Assembly: GCA_018056955.1 (NCBI GenBank)
Contig: JAGPEQ010000020.1
Span: 1-36,205 of the forward strand
From: Bacteroidales bacterium
GTDB taxonomy: Bacteria > Bacteroidota > Bacteroidia > Bacteroidales > Tenuifilaceae
Direction: 5' to 3'
DNA length: 36,205 nucleotides
Made by a program: the position numbers and the translations under genes. The notes beneath the pieces were generated by a model. It searched no databases, was not told where the DNA came from, and saw nothing but the letters and a program-made list of their open reading frames with translations. Positions 1-7,355 of the stretch are shown here, in pieces (positions within the stretch are counted from its first letter, which is position 1; the number at the start of each line of letters is the position of its first letter).

Positions 1-60
1 TCGCCGAAGCATCTCTTTGTGCCTTTAATCCTTTATTCCTTTTGATTGGTTTTCAAACAA

Positions 61-137
61 TCGCTCTTTGCCATGCATTTTTATTGCGATGCAACCTTTC
101 TGAGCTGTTCTTTGGAAAAAGTATTGCGTGCATCGCA
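61..137. repeat. GCTCTTTG hairpin repeat, copy 1
   Basis: The unit is GCTCTTTGCCATGC, then TTGCGATGCAAC, a spacer, a second CTTTGG-containing stretch, then ATTGCGTGCATCGCA. The TTGCGATGCA and TGCATCGCA parts are inverted repeats that would fold back on each other across about 40 nt. The other copies are near 34852-34928 and 35381-35459. Conservation is strongest in the stem, as expected for a structured repeat. Confidence 0.7.
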
Positions 138-210
138 TCACATGGGAGTAATCATAGGGTTACAAACATTACGCCCCTACGGGGCTGGAAACTTTGTTCG
201 TGAAACTAAT

Positions 211-279
211 GTCATGTGAGCGCTAGCGAAACATCTCATTAGGTCGGTCAGAGATCCTTCGCTGCGCTCAGGATGACAA
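211..279. repeat. GTCAT-GAGC inverted-repeat element, copy 1
   Basis: The left arm (GTCATGTGAGCGCTAGCGAA then ACATCTC) and the right arm (GAGATCCTTCGCTGCGCTCA then GGATGACA) are near-perfect reverse complements separated by about 14 nt, giving a hairpin with arms of about 28 bp. Full copies recur at 35011-35080 and 35866-35955, a diverged copy at 35763-35841, and single arms near 34792-34816 and 35580-35607. This type of repeat is widespread in Bacteroidota intergenic DNA as far as I recall. Its function is unknown to me. Confidence 0.75.
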
Positions 280-479
280 GCAGAGTTGATAGTTGATGGT
301 TGATAGTGAAAAAAAGCATTTCACTAAACACTAAACTCCAAACACCCCTAAACACTATATACTGCACACTATTCAATATATCCTTCGTTTTACAGAATGA
401 CAAAAGGAGTTTATAAACGAAATTGGATTAAGATCTAATATCGAACGGTAGGGTCTAAAAAACCTAAAAAAAATCTAAA

Positions 480-506
480 TAAAAAAAGACAGGCCAAAAG
501 CCTGTC
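480..506 (-). terminator. Intrinsic terminator of the small RNA
   Basis: Read on the minus strand, GACAGGC-TTTTG-GCCTGTC forms a perfect 7-bp stem and is followed at once by seven T residues. It closes the minus-strand RNA candidate starting near 675. No protein-coding gene on the minus strand enters it from the right, because mutS is on the plus strand. Confidence 0.75.
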
Positions 507-675
507 CTGTATATGGTTAGGTATTAGTAAGCAATCACAGCGTTCCTCTACTGAAACCTAAGTGTTGAAAATGTTGTTGAAAATTTTTAACTTTACTGCG
601 ATTATTTCCAATCCTTACTAATACCTGAACCATTTGAAATCCCCGGCTGTGAAGTCGGGGGTTTCGCTTTATTTG
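488..675 (-). ncRNA. Candidate structured small RNA with long closing stem (6S-like shape)
   Basis: Bases 515-531 and 614-631 are complementary over about 17 bp (GGTATTAGTAAG against CTTACTAATACC, plus GGTT/AACC) with one bulged base. A second helix, 533-540 against 596-603, pairs 7 of 8 positions inside it. The result is a long irregular rod with an internal bubble. On the minus strand it is preceded by a 12-bp hairpin with a GUGA loop (637-664), and a TAnnTTTG box lies at 680-687. It ends in a strong intrinsic terminator at 488-506. The shape recalls 6S RNA or the Bacteroidales-1 motif, but I cannot match a family from memory. The plus-strand orientation is possible though less likely, because the hairpin at 637-664 has only a weak T tract on that side. 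Confidence 0.5.
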
Positions 676-679
676 AGCG

Positions 680-687
680 CAAAACTA
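680..687 (-). promoter_or_regulatory. -7 box (TAGTTTTG) for the small RNA
   Basis: The minus-strand sequence TAGTTTTG fits the Bacteroidota TAnnTTTG consensus and would start transcription near 674-676. The nearest upstream TTG is 26 nt away, which is too far for the usual 17-23 nt spacing, so this call rests on the -7 box alone. Confidence 0.35.
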
Positions 688-762
688 GCCAAAAGTTTAA
701 TCCTCATTCCTGGCAATTTTATGTTGTAAAGTAGTTTTAACGTTTTTTTCAACAGGACAGGA

Positions 763-789
763 TTGCTATGCAACTATTTGGTATTTTTG
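763..789 (+). promoter_or_regulatory. Candidate mutS promoter
   Basis: TTG at 763-765 and TATTTTTG at 782-789 are separated by 16 nt, slightly short of the usual 17-23. The predicted start lies near 795, about 20 nt ahead of the GTG start of mutS. A 13-codon reading frame (768-809) precedes mutS in the same frame but ends in TAA before it. I do not consider it a gene. Confidence 0.4.
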
Positions 790-815
790 TAAACGTTCCG
801 GAAAACTAATAAACG

Positions 816-3437
816 GTGAGCAAGGAGAATGATATAAATATTGTGGAAACTCCGCTGATGAAGCAGTACTTGAGCATCAAACGTAACCACCCCGATGCCA
901 TACTGCTTTTCAGGGTTGGCGATTTCTATGAGACATTTGGTGAGGATGCCATTAAAACCTCGGAGATTTTAGGGATAACCTTAACCCGCCGGGCAAACGG
1001 TGCTGCATCGTTTGTTGAACTTGCCGGATTTCCACACCATGCCCTTGACACCTATCTGCCAAAGCTTGTACGTGCCGGCCAAAAGGTGGCAATTTGCGAA
1101 CAGCTCGAGGACCCCAAAAAAGCCAAAACCATAGTAAAAAGGGGAATTACTGAACTGGTTACCCCCGGCGTTTCGTACAACGATAATGTTCTGGAGCGTA
1201 AGGAGAACAATTTCCTGGCTTGTGTCTATCTCGATAAAAAAGCGGGAGGAGTGGCTTTCCTTGATATATCCACCGGTGAGTTTTACACTTCCGAGGGAAA
1301 TTTGGACTATGTCGATAAGCTTATCAACAACTTTAAGCCCAAGGAGATACTTGTTGAACGAACAAAGTACAAGGAGTTCCTCGAGCAGTTTGGAAGCAAA
1401 CATTATGTAACACGGCTCGACGAGTGGGCCTTTAACGAGGATGCTGCTCGCGAAAAACTGACAAAACACTTTAAAACCCAATCACTAAAAGGGTTTGGTG
1501 TCGAATCGTTGCAGTTTGGAATTACCGCTGCTGGCGCCATACTCTACTACCTTGATGTTACCCAACACACACAAATAGGACACATTCAGAGCATTTCCCG
1601 TATCGACGAGGATAGCTTTGTATGGATTGACAGGTTTACCTCGCGCAACCTGGAGCTGTTCAGCTCCATTAACGAGGGAGCCAAAACTTTCATTGAGGTT
1701 ATCGATAAAACCTCATCGCCCATGGGTGCCCGCCTGCTGAAGCGTTGGGTAGCCTTACCCCTAAAAAATACCGACTCCATTAACGATAGGCTAAACGTTG
1801 TTGAGCTATTTGTTAACAACGAGGATATGCGCGCTACCCTTACCGACAAGATAAGGGATATGGGCGATGTGGAACGAATCATTTCAAAGGCTGCGGTGGG
1901 TCGTATTCAGCCCCGCGAGATGGTACAGCTAAAAAATGCCTTAAGCCTGATTGATGAGGTTAAAACCATCTGCGACCAAAGCGCTGAACCCACGCTGCTT
2001 CGCATATCGGAGCAGCTGAACCCCTGCCACCGCATACGCGAGCGCATTGAACAGGAAATTGTCCCCGATGCTCCCATGATGCTTGGAAAGGGTCAGGTGA
2101 TTGCAAAAGGTGTTAACGCTGAGCTCGACGAGTTACGCGATATACTTTACTCCGGCAAGGAGTACCTCTTAAATATCCAGCAGCGCGAATCGGAGCGAAC
2201 GGGAATACCATCGCTTAAGGTTAACTTCAACAACGTTTTTGGCTACTACATTGAGGTTAGGAACACCCACAAGGACAAAGTTCCAGCGGATTGGATTAGG
2301 AAACAGACCCTTGTATCGGCGGAGCGCTACATTACCCAGGAGCTAAAGGAGTATGAGGAGAAAATTCTTGGCGCTGAGGAAAAGATTTCCGAGCTGGAGC
2401 AAAACCTTTACCAGAACCTGGTTCACAGCCTTGCCGAGTATGTGGGCTCCATACAGCTTAACGCATACCTCATAGCTCAGCTCGACTGCCTGCTATCATT
2501 TGCCCACTGCGCAGTTGAGTTCCAGTACAACCGCCCCCAGGTTAACCTCGACGATGTAATTGATATTAGGCAGGGACGACATCCGGTTATTGAGCGCATG
2601 CTGCCGGCAGGCGAGCAATACATAGCCAACGATGTTTACCTCGACACACGCGAGCAGCAAATTATCATAATTACTGGACCCAACATGGCCGGAAAATCGG
2701 CATTGCTAAGGCAAACCGCCTTAATTGTGCTTATGGCACAAATGGGCTCGTTTGTTCCCGCCCAAGCGGCCTCAATTGGTGTAGTCGATAAGATATTCAC
2801 TCGTGTTGGGGCATCGGATAACCTGTCGCTTGGCGAATCGACTTTTATGGTGGAGATGCAGGAGGCTGCCAGCATCCTGAACAACATCTCACCCCGGAGC
2901 CTGGTGCTACTCGATGAGATTGGTCGTGGAACATCAACCTACGATGGCATTTCAATTGCCTGGGCAATTGTTGAGTACCTGCATGAACACCCCAGCGCAA
3001 GGGCAAAAACCCTCTTTGCCACTCACTACCACGAGCTGAACGAGATGGAAAAATCGTTCCCACGTGTTAAAAACTACAATGTAACCATAAAAGAGGTCAA
3101 CAACCAGGTTATCTTCCTGCGGAAGCTGGTTAGGGGTGGCAGCGAGCATAGCTTTGGAATACACGTAGCCCGTATGGCCGGTATGCCCCCGAGCGTGGTA
3201 AAACGCGCCAACGAGATACTTGCTGAGCTGGAGAGTTCCACCCAACGCCAATCGCTAAGCAAACCGGTTGATGAGCTTGGCACCCACCGTGAGGGCTACC
3301 AGCTAAGCATCTTCCAGCTCGAGGACCCCGTACTAAAGCAAATACGCGACCAGATTAAAAAGATTGATATCAACAACCTTACTCCCATTGAGGCGCTGAA
3401 TAAGCTGAATGAGATTAAACGCCTTACCGGGCTTTAA
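816..3437 (+). CDS. mutS: DNA mismatch repair ATPase MutS
   Basis: MutS binds mismatches and small loops as a dimer and recruits MutL in an ATP-dependent way. The N-terminal mismatch-binding domain holds the diagnostic F-x-E motif (GDFYETF, Phe37-Glu39). Connector, lever and clamp regions follow, and the C-terminal ABC-type ATPase has Walker A GPNMAGKS (621-628) and Walker [11 protein letters not shown] with TSTYDG after it. The length of 873 aa is normal for bacterial MutS1. Translation starts at GTG because no in-frame ATG lies near enough upstream and the domain begins within the first 15 residues. It is the only clear protein gene on the plus strand. Its stop codon is 2 nt from the convergent cysK stop, leaving no room for a terminator between the two. 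Confidence 0.97.
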   Translation: MSKENDINIVETPLMKQYLSIKRNHPDAILLFRVGDFYETFGEDAIKTSEILGITLTRRANGAASFVELAGFPHHALDTYLPKLVRAGQKVAICEQLEDPKKAKTIVKRGITELVTPGVSYNDNVLERKENNFLACVYLDKKAGGVAFLDISTGEFYTSEGNLDYVDKLINNFKPKEILVERTKYKEFLEQFGSKHYVTRLDEWAFNEDAAREKLTKHFKTQSLKGFGVESLQFGITAAGAILYYLDVTQHTQIGHIQSISRIDEDSFVWIDRFTSRNLELFSSINEGAKTFIEVIDKTSSPMGARLLKRWVALPLKNTDSINDRLNVVELFVNNEDMRATLTDKIRDMGDVERIISKAAVGRIQPREMVQLKNALSLIDEVKTICDQSAEPTLLRISEQLNPCHRIRERIEQEIVPDAPMMLGKGQVIAKGVNAELDELRDILYSGKEYLLNIQQRESERTGIPSLKVNFNNVFGYYIEVRNTHKDKVPADWIRKQTLVSAERYITQELKEYEEKILGAEEKISELEQNLYQNLVHSLAEYVGSIQLNAYLIAQLDCLLSFAHCAVEFQYNRPQVNLDDVIDIRQGRHPVIERMLPAGEQYIANDVYLDTREQQIIIITGPNMAGKSALLRQTALIVLMAQMGSFVPAQAASIGVVDKIFTRVGASDNLSLGESTFMVEMQEAASILNNISPRSLVLLDEIGRGTSTYDGISIAWAIVEYLHEHPSARAKTLFATHYHELNEMEKSFPRVKNYNVTIKEVNNQVIFLRKLVRGGSEHSFGIHVARMAGMPPSVVKRANEILAELESSTQRQSLSKPVDELGTHREGYQLSIFQLEDPVLKQIRDQIKKIDINNLTPIEALNKLNEIKRLTGL

Positions 3438-3439
3438 AC

Positions 3440-4351
3440 CTAATCCCAAATACCCTTTACACTCAGGTAGCGCTCACCAGTATCGTAGGCAAAGGTTAAA
3501 ATTCTTAGGTTGGACTGCTTTACTGACAGCAGTTTTTTAACGGCAGCAATATTTGCTCCGGTTGATATCCCAGCTAAAATCCCTTCGGTTCGGGCAAGTA
3601 ACCGCATGCATTCAATCGCCTCATCGGCTTTTACCGTAATTATTTCATCTATCACACCACGGTCGAGGTTTTGGGGCACAAAGCCAGCCCCAATCCCCTG
3701 AATGGGGTGCGGAGCCCGTTGCCCACCGGAGAGAACAGGCGAGTCGAACGGCTCAACTGCAATTACCTGAATGTTGGGGAATGCTTCTTTAAGTGTTCGA
3801 CCAACGCCGGTGATATGCCCGGCAGTACCCACCCCGGCCACAACCATATCGAGTCCATCCGGAAAATCGGCTAAAATCTCCTTGGCTGTGGTAAGTGAGT
3901 GTGTGTTTGGATTGGCAGGGTTGGCAAACTGCATGGGCATCCATGCCGATGGCAGTTGAGCCATAAACTCCTTTGCTTTATCAATTGCGCCCTGCATACC
4001 CTGCGCTGCTGGCGTTAGTATAATCTCGGCTCCGTAAGCTTTTAGTATTACCCTTCGCTCAACCGACATGCTCTCAGGCATGGTCAGTATCAACCTATAG
4101 CCTTTTACAGCCGCAACCATGGCAAGGCCAATCCCGGTATTACCCGATGTTGGCTCAACTATAACACTACCCGGTTTTAAAAGTCCTTTCCTTTCGGCAT
4201 CCTCAACCATTGCCATGGCAGCCCTATCCTTGATACTACCGCTCGGATTGCGCCGCTCATCCTTAAGCCAAACCTCAGCGTTTGGGAAAAGCCTGCTAAG
4301 CCTAATGTGTGGGGTTGCTCCAATTGATTTATCGATACTCAAGTATTTCAT
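3440..4351 (-). CDS. cysK: Cysteine synthase (O-acetylserine sulfhydrylase)
   Basis: This PLP enzyme makes L-cysteine from O-acetylserine and sulfide, the second step of cysteine synthesis. Visible features are the PLP lysine in SGSIKDR (Lys41), the substrate loop PTSGNTG (67-73), the phosphate-binding GVGTAGHITGVGR region, and the IQGIGAGFVP motif typical of CysK. The length of 303 aa is usual. It is the second gene of the cysE-cysK operon: the cysE stop is separated from its ATG by only three bases, which suggests translational coupling. Regulation is expected from the leader-peptide attenuator at 5176-5351. I prefer CysK to CysM from the QFANPANP and GIGAGF motifs, but this is by eye. Confidence 0.95.
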   Translation of the reverse strand: MKYLSIDKSIGATPHIRLSRLFPNAEVWLKDERRNPSGSIKDRAAMAMVEDAERKGLLKPGSVIVEPTSGNTGIGLAMVAAVKGYRLILTMPESMSVERRVILKAYGAEIILTPAAQGMQGAIDKAKEFMAQLPSAWMPMQFANPANPNTHSLTTAKEILADFPDGLDMVVAGVGTAGHITGVGRTLKEAFPNIQVIAVEPFDSPVLSGGQRAPHPIQGIGAGFVPQNLDRGVIDEIITVKADEAIECMRLLARTEGILAGISTGANIAAVKKLLSVKQSNLRILTFAYDTGERYLSVKGIWD

Positions 4352-4354
4352 CTA

Positions 4355-5125
4355 TCACTTCATTTTATGGTTAAACTTTCCCTGTTGTACAATCACTTTG
4401 CTCTCATGGTAAACCATTGAGAAGGGCGGAACGCTTTTGATAAGCCATACATTCCCGCCAATTACGCTATCATGTCCAATCACGGTCTCGCCCCCAAGTA
4501 TGGTGCTGCCTGCGTAAATAATCACATCGTCCTCAATGGTGGGATGGCGTTTTGTGGCCGAAAGGCTCTTCGATACGCTTAGCGCGCCTAGGGTTACGCC
4601 TTGGTACAGCTTTACCCGCTGGCCTATTATGGTTGTTTCGCCAATCACTACTCCTGTTCCATGGTCGATACAGAACTCCTGCCCAATGGTTGCTGCCGGA
4701 TGAATATCAATGCCTGTTTTACTATGTGCGTACTCGGTAATCATCCTTGGCAAAATGTTTACCCCTACCCTATGCAGTAGGTTTGCAAGGCGGTAATGGG
4801 CAATGGCAAAAAATCCGGGGTATGCAAGCAGTACCTCCTCAAGGCTTTGTGCTGCTGGGTCGTTCAGGTAGATAAAGTTTGCATCGTGGCTAAGTGTATC
4901 AAGGACACCTTGGAATCCTTGGTAAACAATTTCCAATTGCCTTTGGCATTGACTGGTATCGGGATTAAAATACCGTAACGCCTCGTAAAGTTTACTGTAA
5001 GGCTTTTCTGTATCAACCGTCTGTCCGGCACCAAGCAAACTCTCAACAACCAGCTCTGTAAGGCTATCGCTTAAGTCCTCAACCATTCGGCGGGTTTCAA
5101 TGTAGTTAAGTTTGTTCCTTTCCAT
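4355..5125 (-). CDS. cysE: Serine O-acetyltransferase
   Basis: The enzyme transfers acetyl from acetyl-CoA to serine, the committed step of cysteine synthesis. An alpha-helical N-terminal half (about 1-125) is followed by left-handed hexapeptide repeats (about 137-235) with [10 protein letters not shown] (His142), [12 protein letters not shown] (His155, the usual catalytic His) and [11 protein letters not shown]. At 256 aa it fits the short SAT family common in Bacteroidota. The C-terminus ends in ...FNHKMK. In many CysE proteins a terminal Ile inserts into the CysK active site to form the cysteine synthase complex. That Ile is absent here, so the classical complex may not form (inference). 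It is the first structural gene after the attenuator. Confidence 0.95.
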   Translation of the reverse strand: MERNKLNYIETRRMVEDLSDSLTELVVESLLGAGQTVDTEKPYSKLYEALRYFNPDTSQCQRQLEIVYQGFQGVLDTLSHDANFIYLNDPAAQSLEEVLLAYPGFFAIAHYRLANLLHRVGVNILPRMITEYAHSKTGIDIHPAATIGQEFCIDHGTGVVIGETTIIGQRVKLYQGVTLGALSVSKSLSATKRHPTIEDDVIIYAGSTILGGETVIGHDSVIGGNVWLIKSVPPFSMVYHESKVIVQQGKFNHKMK

Positions 5126-5175
5126 AAAATCAATCTGTTTATCGTTTTAGTAGCTAAAAGCCATATAAAATGAAA

Positions 5176-5206
5176 AAGCCCCTCCGTGTATGTACCGGAA
5201 GGGCTT
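5176..5206 (-). terminator. Attenuator terminator upstream of cysE
   Basis: On the minus strand AAGCCCTTCCG pairs with CGGAGGGGCTT (11 bp including one G-U), the loop is 9 nt, and the run of T begins in the stem tail (TTTTTCATTTT). It lies between the leader peptide stop (5233) and the cysE start (5125), so it can only act on transcripts that would enter cysE. Its 5' arm and loop (5192-5203) are complementary to leader bases 5254-5265, which gives an alternative antiterminator fold. Confidence 0.85.
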
Positions 5207-5278
5207 GAGTTATGGATTGAGTTAACTAGTAATCAACATCGCGCATAGCAATTCCCCTGCGGTACAAACCTATACCAC
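5192..5278 (-). promoter_or_regulatory. Cysteine attenuator: protector and antiterminator helices
   Basis: Two mutually exclusive helices share one segment. Protector: GTGGTA (5278-5273) with TACCGC (5264-5259), 6 bp including one G-U. Antiterminator: GTACCGCAGGGG (5265-5254) with CCCTTCCGGTAC (5203-5192), six Watson-Crick pairs, one mismatch, then five more pairs including one G-U. The antiterminator consumes the 5' arm of the terminator at 5176-5206. The protector's 5' arm begins two nt after the three UGU codons, so a ribosome stalled there would cover it and free the antiterminator strand. Confidence 0.7.
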
Positions 5279-5319
5279 ATACAACAACAGGTTGCAGCTA
5301 TGCTTACAATGTTTCTCAT
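5233..5319 (-). CDS. Cysteine-rich leader peptide of the cysE-cysK operon (28 aa)
   Basis: This is an ATG-to-TGA frame of 29 codons that starts MRNIVSIAAT, continues with three consecutive Cys codons (TGT TGT TGT, 5289-5281) and ends in ...NCYARC. Five of 28 residues are Cys, far above the proteome norm. The position immediately upstream of an intrinsic terminator and the cysteine biosynthesis genes makes it an attenuation sensor for charged tRNA-Cys. No Shine-Dalgarno is visible, and the TAnnTTTG box ends only four nt before the ATG. The mRNA would therefore begin at or next to the start codon, so translation is likely leaderless. Cys-rich leaderless leader peptides are known for cysteine genes in mycobacteria, but I know of no description in Bacteroidota. 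Confidence 0.8.
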   Translation of the reverse strand: MRNIVSIAATCCCMWYRFVPQGNCYARC

Positions 5320-5323
5320 ACCA

Positions 5324-5351
5324 CAAAGATAATTAAATCCGAATTCGTCAA
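5324..5351 (-). promoter_or_regulatory. Promoter of the cys leader/cysE/cysK operon
   Basis: On the minus strand TTG (5351-5349), a 17-nt spacer, and TATCTTTG (5331-5324) match the Bacteroidota promoter consensus. The start site is predicted within a few bases of the leader ATG at 5319. Confidence 0.7.
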
Positions 5352-5590
5352 CTGAAACAATAATTAAATGTTTTTTGTGCATCTTCTGGCTAATCTCCTC
5401 AAATAATTATGCGTTCCTATTATTTAGCCCGGTTAAATTTGTTAATTCAAGGTCATTTGGTTCAGCCGTTCACATTTTACTATTCCTCTAACTTCCTCTA
5501 ACTCCATCATATTCTGTTTATTCCGACTCATTCCGACTCATTCCCGCCTCAAACATTGCGTTTCACGGATCACGTTTAACGAACTAATAT
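5352..5590. repeat. Gene-free spacer with short decamer repeats
   Basis: The stretch between the cys promoter and the long decamer array holds no credible reading frame. From 5482 to 5550 it contains a small version of the adjacent array: two TTCCTCTAAC-like units, then two to three TTCCGACTCA-like units. The rest is AT-rich and unremarkable. Confidence 0.6.
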
Positions 5591-5750
5591 TTCCTCTAAC
5601 TTCCTCTTACTTCTTCTAACTTCTTCTAACTTCTTCTAACTTCCTCATATTCCGAGTCATTCCGAATCATTCCGCCTCATTCCGCCTCATTCCGCCTCAT
5701 TCCGATTCATTCCGATTCATTCCGATTCATTCCGATTCATTCCGATTCAC
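5591..5750. repeat. Period-10 decamer array, 16 units, running into the gltX stop
   Basis: Six units of the TTCTTCTAAC type (5591-5650) are followed without phase change by ten units of the TCCGnnTCAT type (5651-5750). The last five of these are identical except for the final base of the array. The exact 10-nt period equals about one DNA helical turn. The gltX stop codon (5747-5749) lies inside the last unit. The same two-part array occurs in reverse orientation at 10979-11069. I cannot assign a function. There are no spacers or leader, so it is not CRISPR. Confidence 0.85.
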
Positions 5751-7288
5751 TTCTTACCATTCAGAATTAAAATGGCTTGGTTAAGCCTTGTAAGGGTTTC
5801 ATCCCTGCCCAGAATTTCGCAAATATCGGCAATCCCAGGGCCTTTCGATTCGCCAACAAGGCAAAGCCTTACAGCGTTCATAACCTTGCCCATGCCGTAA
5901 CCCTTAGCGTTGATAAGGTCTTTAAGCGCTGTTTCAATCTCGTGCGAGTTCCAGGTATCCAATGCTTTTAGCGTTTCGCTAACATCGGTTATCATATCGG
6001 GTGTTTCGGGCTTCCAGTGCTTGGCAACAGCTTGCTGGTCGTACTCCAGGTGGCGTTCAAAGAAATAGCTTGTTTGCCCCCATAGCTCATGCACAAAGTT
6101 AACGCGCTCCTTAACCAGCCCAACAATTCGCGTGAGCTTGTCGAATGGTACATCGATATTGTACTGTTCAAGAACAGGCTGGAATAGCTCAGCAACCTCG
6201 GCGTCGGATTTGCGGATAAGGTACTGGTGGTTGAACCATTTTGCCTTTTCCGGGTCGAAACGTGCGCCCGATTTGTTAACGCGCTCAATGCTGAAGAGCT
6301 TTATGAGCTCATCCATGCTGAACAGCTCCTGGTCGGTTCCGGGATTCCATCCCAAAAGGGCAAGCAGGTTCACAAATGCCTCGGGAAAGTAACCATCCTC
6401 GCGGTAACCACGCGATATTTCGCCATCGGCGCTTTTCCAGAGCAGCGGGAAAACCGGGAATCCCATTTTATCGCCATCGCGTTTGCTCAGCTTGCCATTC
6501 CCCGATGGCTTTAGCAGTAGCGGAAGGTGTGCAAACTTTGGCATCACATTCTCCCAGCCCAGGGCTCGGTAAAGCAGCACGTGCAGGGGCAACGATGGTA
6601 GCCACTCCTCGCCACGGATAACGTGCGAAATCTCCATAAGGTAATCGTCGGTTACGTTGGCCAGGTGGTAGGTGGGTAGCATATCGCTACTCTTAAACAG
6701 CACCTTGTCGTCAAGGGTTGATGTGTTAACCCTAACCTCGCCGCGGATAAGGTCGTGCATCACCACCTCCTCGTTCTCAGGCATCTTAAAACGAATAACC
6801 CATTGGTCGCCACGCTCAATGCGGCGCTTAACCTCATCGGCTGGTAGTGCCAGGGAATTCTCCATCCCATTCCTAATGGCGTAGTTATATGTAAAAGCCC
6901 CGCCTTGGGCTTCGGCCTCGGCGCGCATTTTGTCCAACACCTCGGGTGTGTCAAAGGCATAGTATGCATGACCGCTCTCCACAAGCCTATCGGCATACTG
7001 CTTGTATATGTGCTTGCGTTCGCTTTGGCGGTAGGGCGCATGCGGGCCACCCTCACGAACGCCCTCATCTATCTTTATTCCGCACCAGTTCAGCGCCTCG
7101 TTAATATACTCCTCGGCGCCGGGGACAAACCGTTGCGAGTCAGTATCCTCAATCCTGAGAATGAAATCGCCACCGTGCTGGCGGGCAAAAAAATAGTTGA
7201 ATAGCGCTGTACGCACTCCTCCAATATGCAAAGGGCCGGTAGGACTTGGTGCAAAACGCACCCTAACTCTACGATTACTCATTTTCAT
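5747..7288 (-). CDS. gltX: Glutamyl-tRNA synthetase
   Basis: A class I aminoacyl-tRNA synthetase charging tRNA-Glu. The HIGH signature appears as [11 protein letters not shown] (about residues 15-25) and the KMSKS signature as KLSKR (about 264-268). The connecting tRNA-acceptor domain and the helical anticodon-binding C-terminal domain follow. The length of 513 aa is normal for the Bacteroidota enzyme. The start is ATG at 7288 with a second Met at codon 3 as the alternative. It has its own promoter in the 57-nt gap behind mltF. Its 3' end lacks a clear hairpin terminator and runs into a decamer array. Confidence 0.96.
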   Translation of the reverse strand: MKMSNRRVRVRFAPSPTGPLHIGGVRTALFNYFFARQHGGDFILRIEDTDSQRFVPGAEEYINEALNWCGIKIDEGVREGGPHAPYRQSERKHIYKQYADRLVESGHAYYAFDTPEVLDKMRAEAEAQGGAFTYNYAIRNGMENSLALPADEVKRRIERGDQWVIRFKMPENEEVVMHDLIRGEVRVNTSTLDDKVLFKSSDMLPTYHLANVTDDYLMEISHVIRGEEWLPSLPLHVLLYRALGWENVMPKFAHLPLLLKPSGNGKLSKRDGDKMGFPVFPLLWKSADGEISRGYREDGYFPEAFVNLLALLGWNPGTDQELFSMDELIKLFSIERVNKSGARFDPEKAKWFNHQYLIRKSDAEVAELFQPVLEQYNIDVPFDKLTRIVGLVKERVNFVHELWGQTSYFFERHLEYDQQAVAKHWKPETPDMITDVSETLKALDTWNSHEIETALKDLINAKGYGMGKVMNAVRLCLVGESKGPGIADICEILGRDETLTRLNQAILILNGKK

Positions 7289-7301
7289 CTTAAATTTTGC
7301 G

Positions 7302-7331
7302 CAAATGTATGAATAAAGCAGGTTACAGCAA
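7302..7331 (-). promoter_or_regulatory. gltX promoter
   Basis: TTG (7331-7329), a 19-nt spacer and TACATTTG (7309-7302) on the minus strand match the Bacteroidota consensus well. The start site would be near 7296-7298, about 10 nt before the gltX ATG, giving an almost leaderless mRNA. The -33 box touches the T tract of the mltF terminator. Confidence 0.7.
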
Positions 7332-7355
7332 AAAAAAGGAGAGCTTTACTCTCCT
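7330..7355 (-). terminator. mltF terminator overlapping its stop codon
   Basis: On the minus strand AGGAGAG-TAAAG-CTCTCCT is a perfect 7-bp stem followed by eight T. The mltF stop TAA forms part of the loop, so the last coding codons supply half of the terminator. This isolates mltF from gltX despite the 57-nt gap. Confidence 0.8.

Larger units (their letters stand above)
1..280. repeat. Composite intergenic repeat block (left copy)
   Basis: This gene-free block is built of modules that recur in the same order at about 34690-35080. They are a CGAAGCATC half-element (1-16), a hairpin module at 61-137 that begins GCTCTTTGCCATGC, a short CCCCTACGGGG hairpin near 172-186, and a 28-bp-armed inverted repeat at 211-279. 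I see no open reading frame with coding character. The modules look like non-coding dispersed elements rather than gene remnants. From 281 to about 487 there is only low-complexity, AT-rich sequence. Confidence 0.75.

Noticed and set aside
768-809. 13-codon frame ahead of mutS as a leader peptide
   Set aside because: It has no biased codon run and no terminator or alternative helix between it and mutS.
5170-5330. T-box or metabolite riboswitch before cysE
   Set aside because: No T-box sequence or specifier-loop arrangement is seen, and the Cys-rich frame with alternative helices explains the element fully.
5482-5750. Possible CRISPR array
   Set aside because: The units are 10 nt and contiguous, with no unique spacers and no cas genes.
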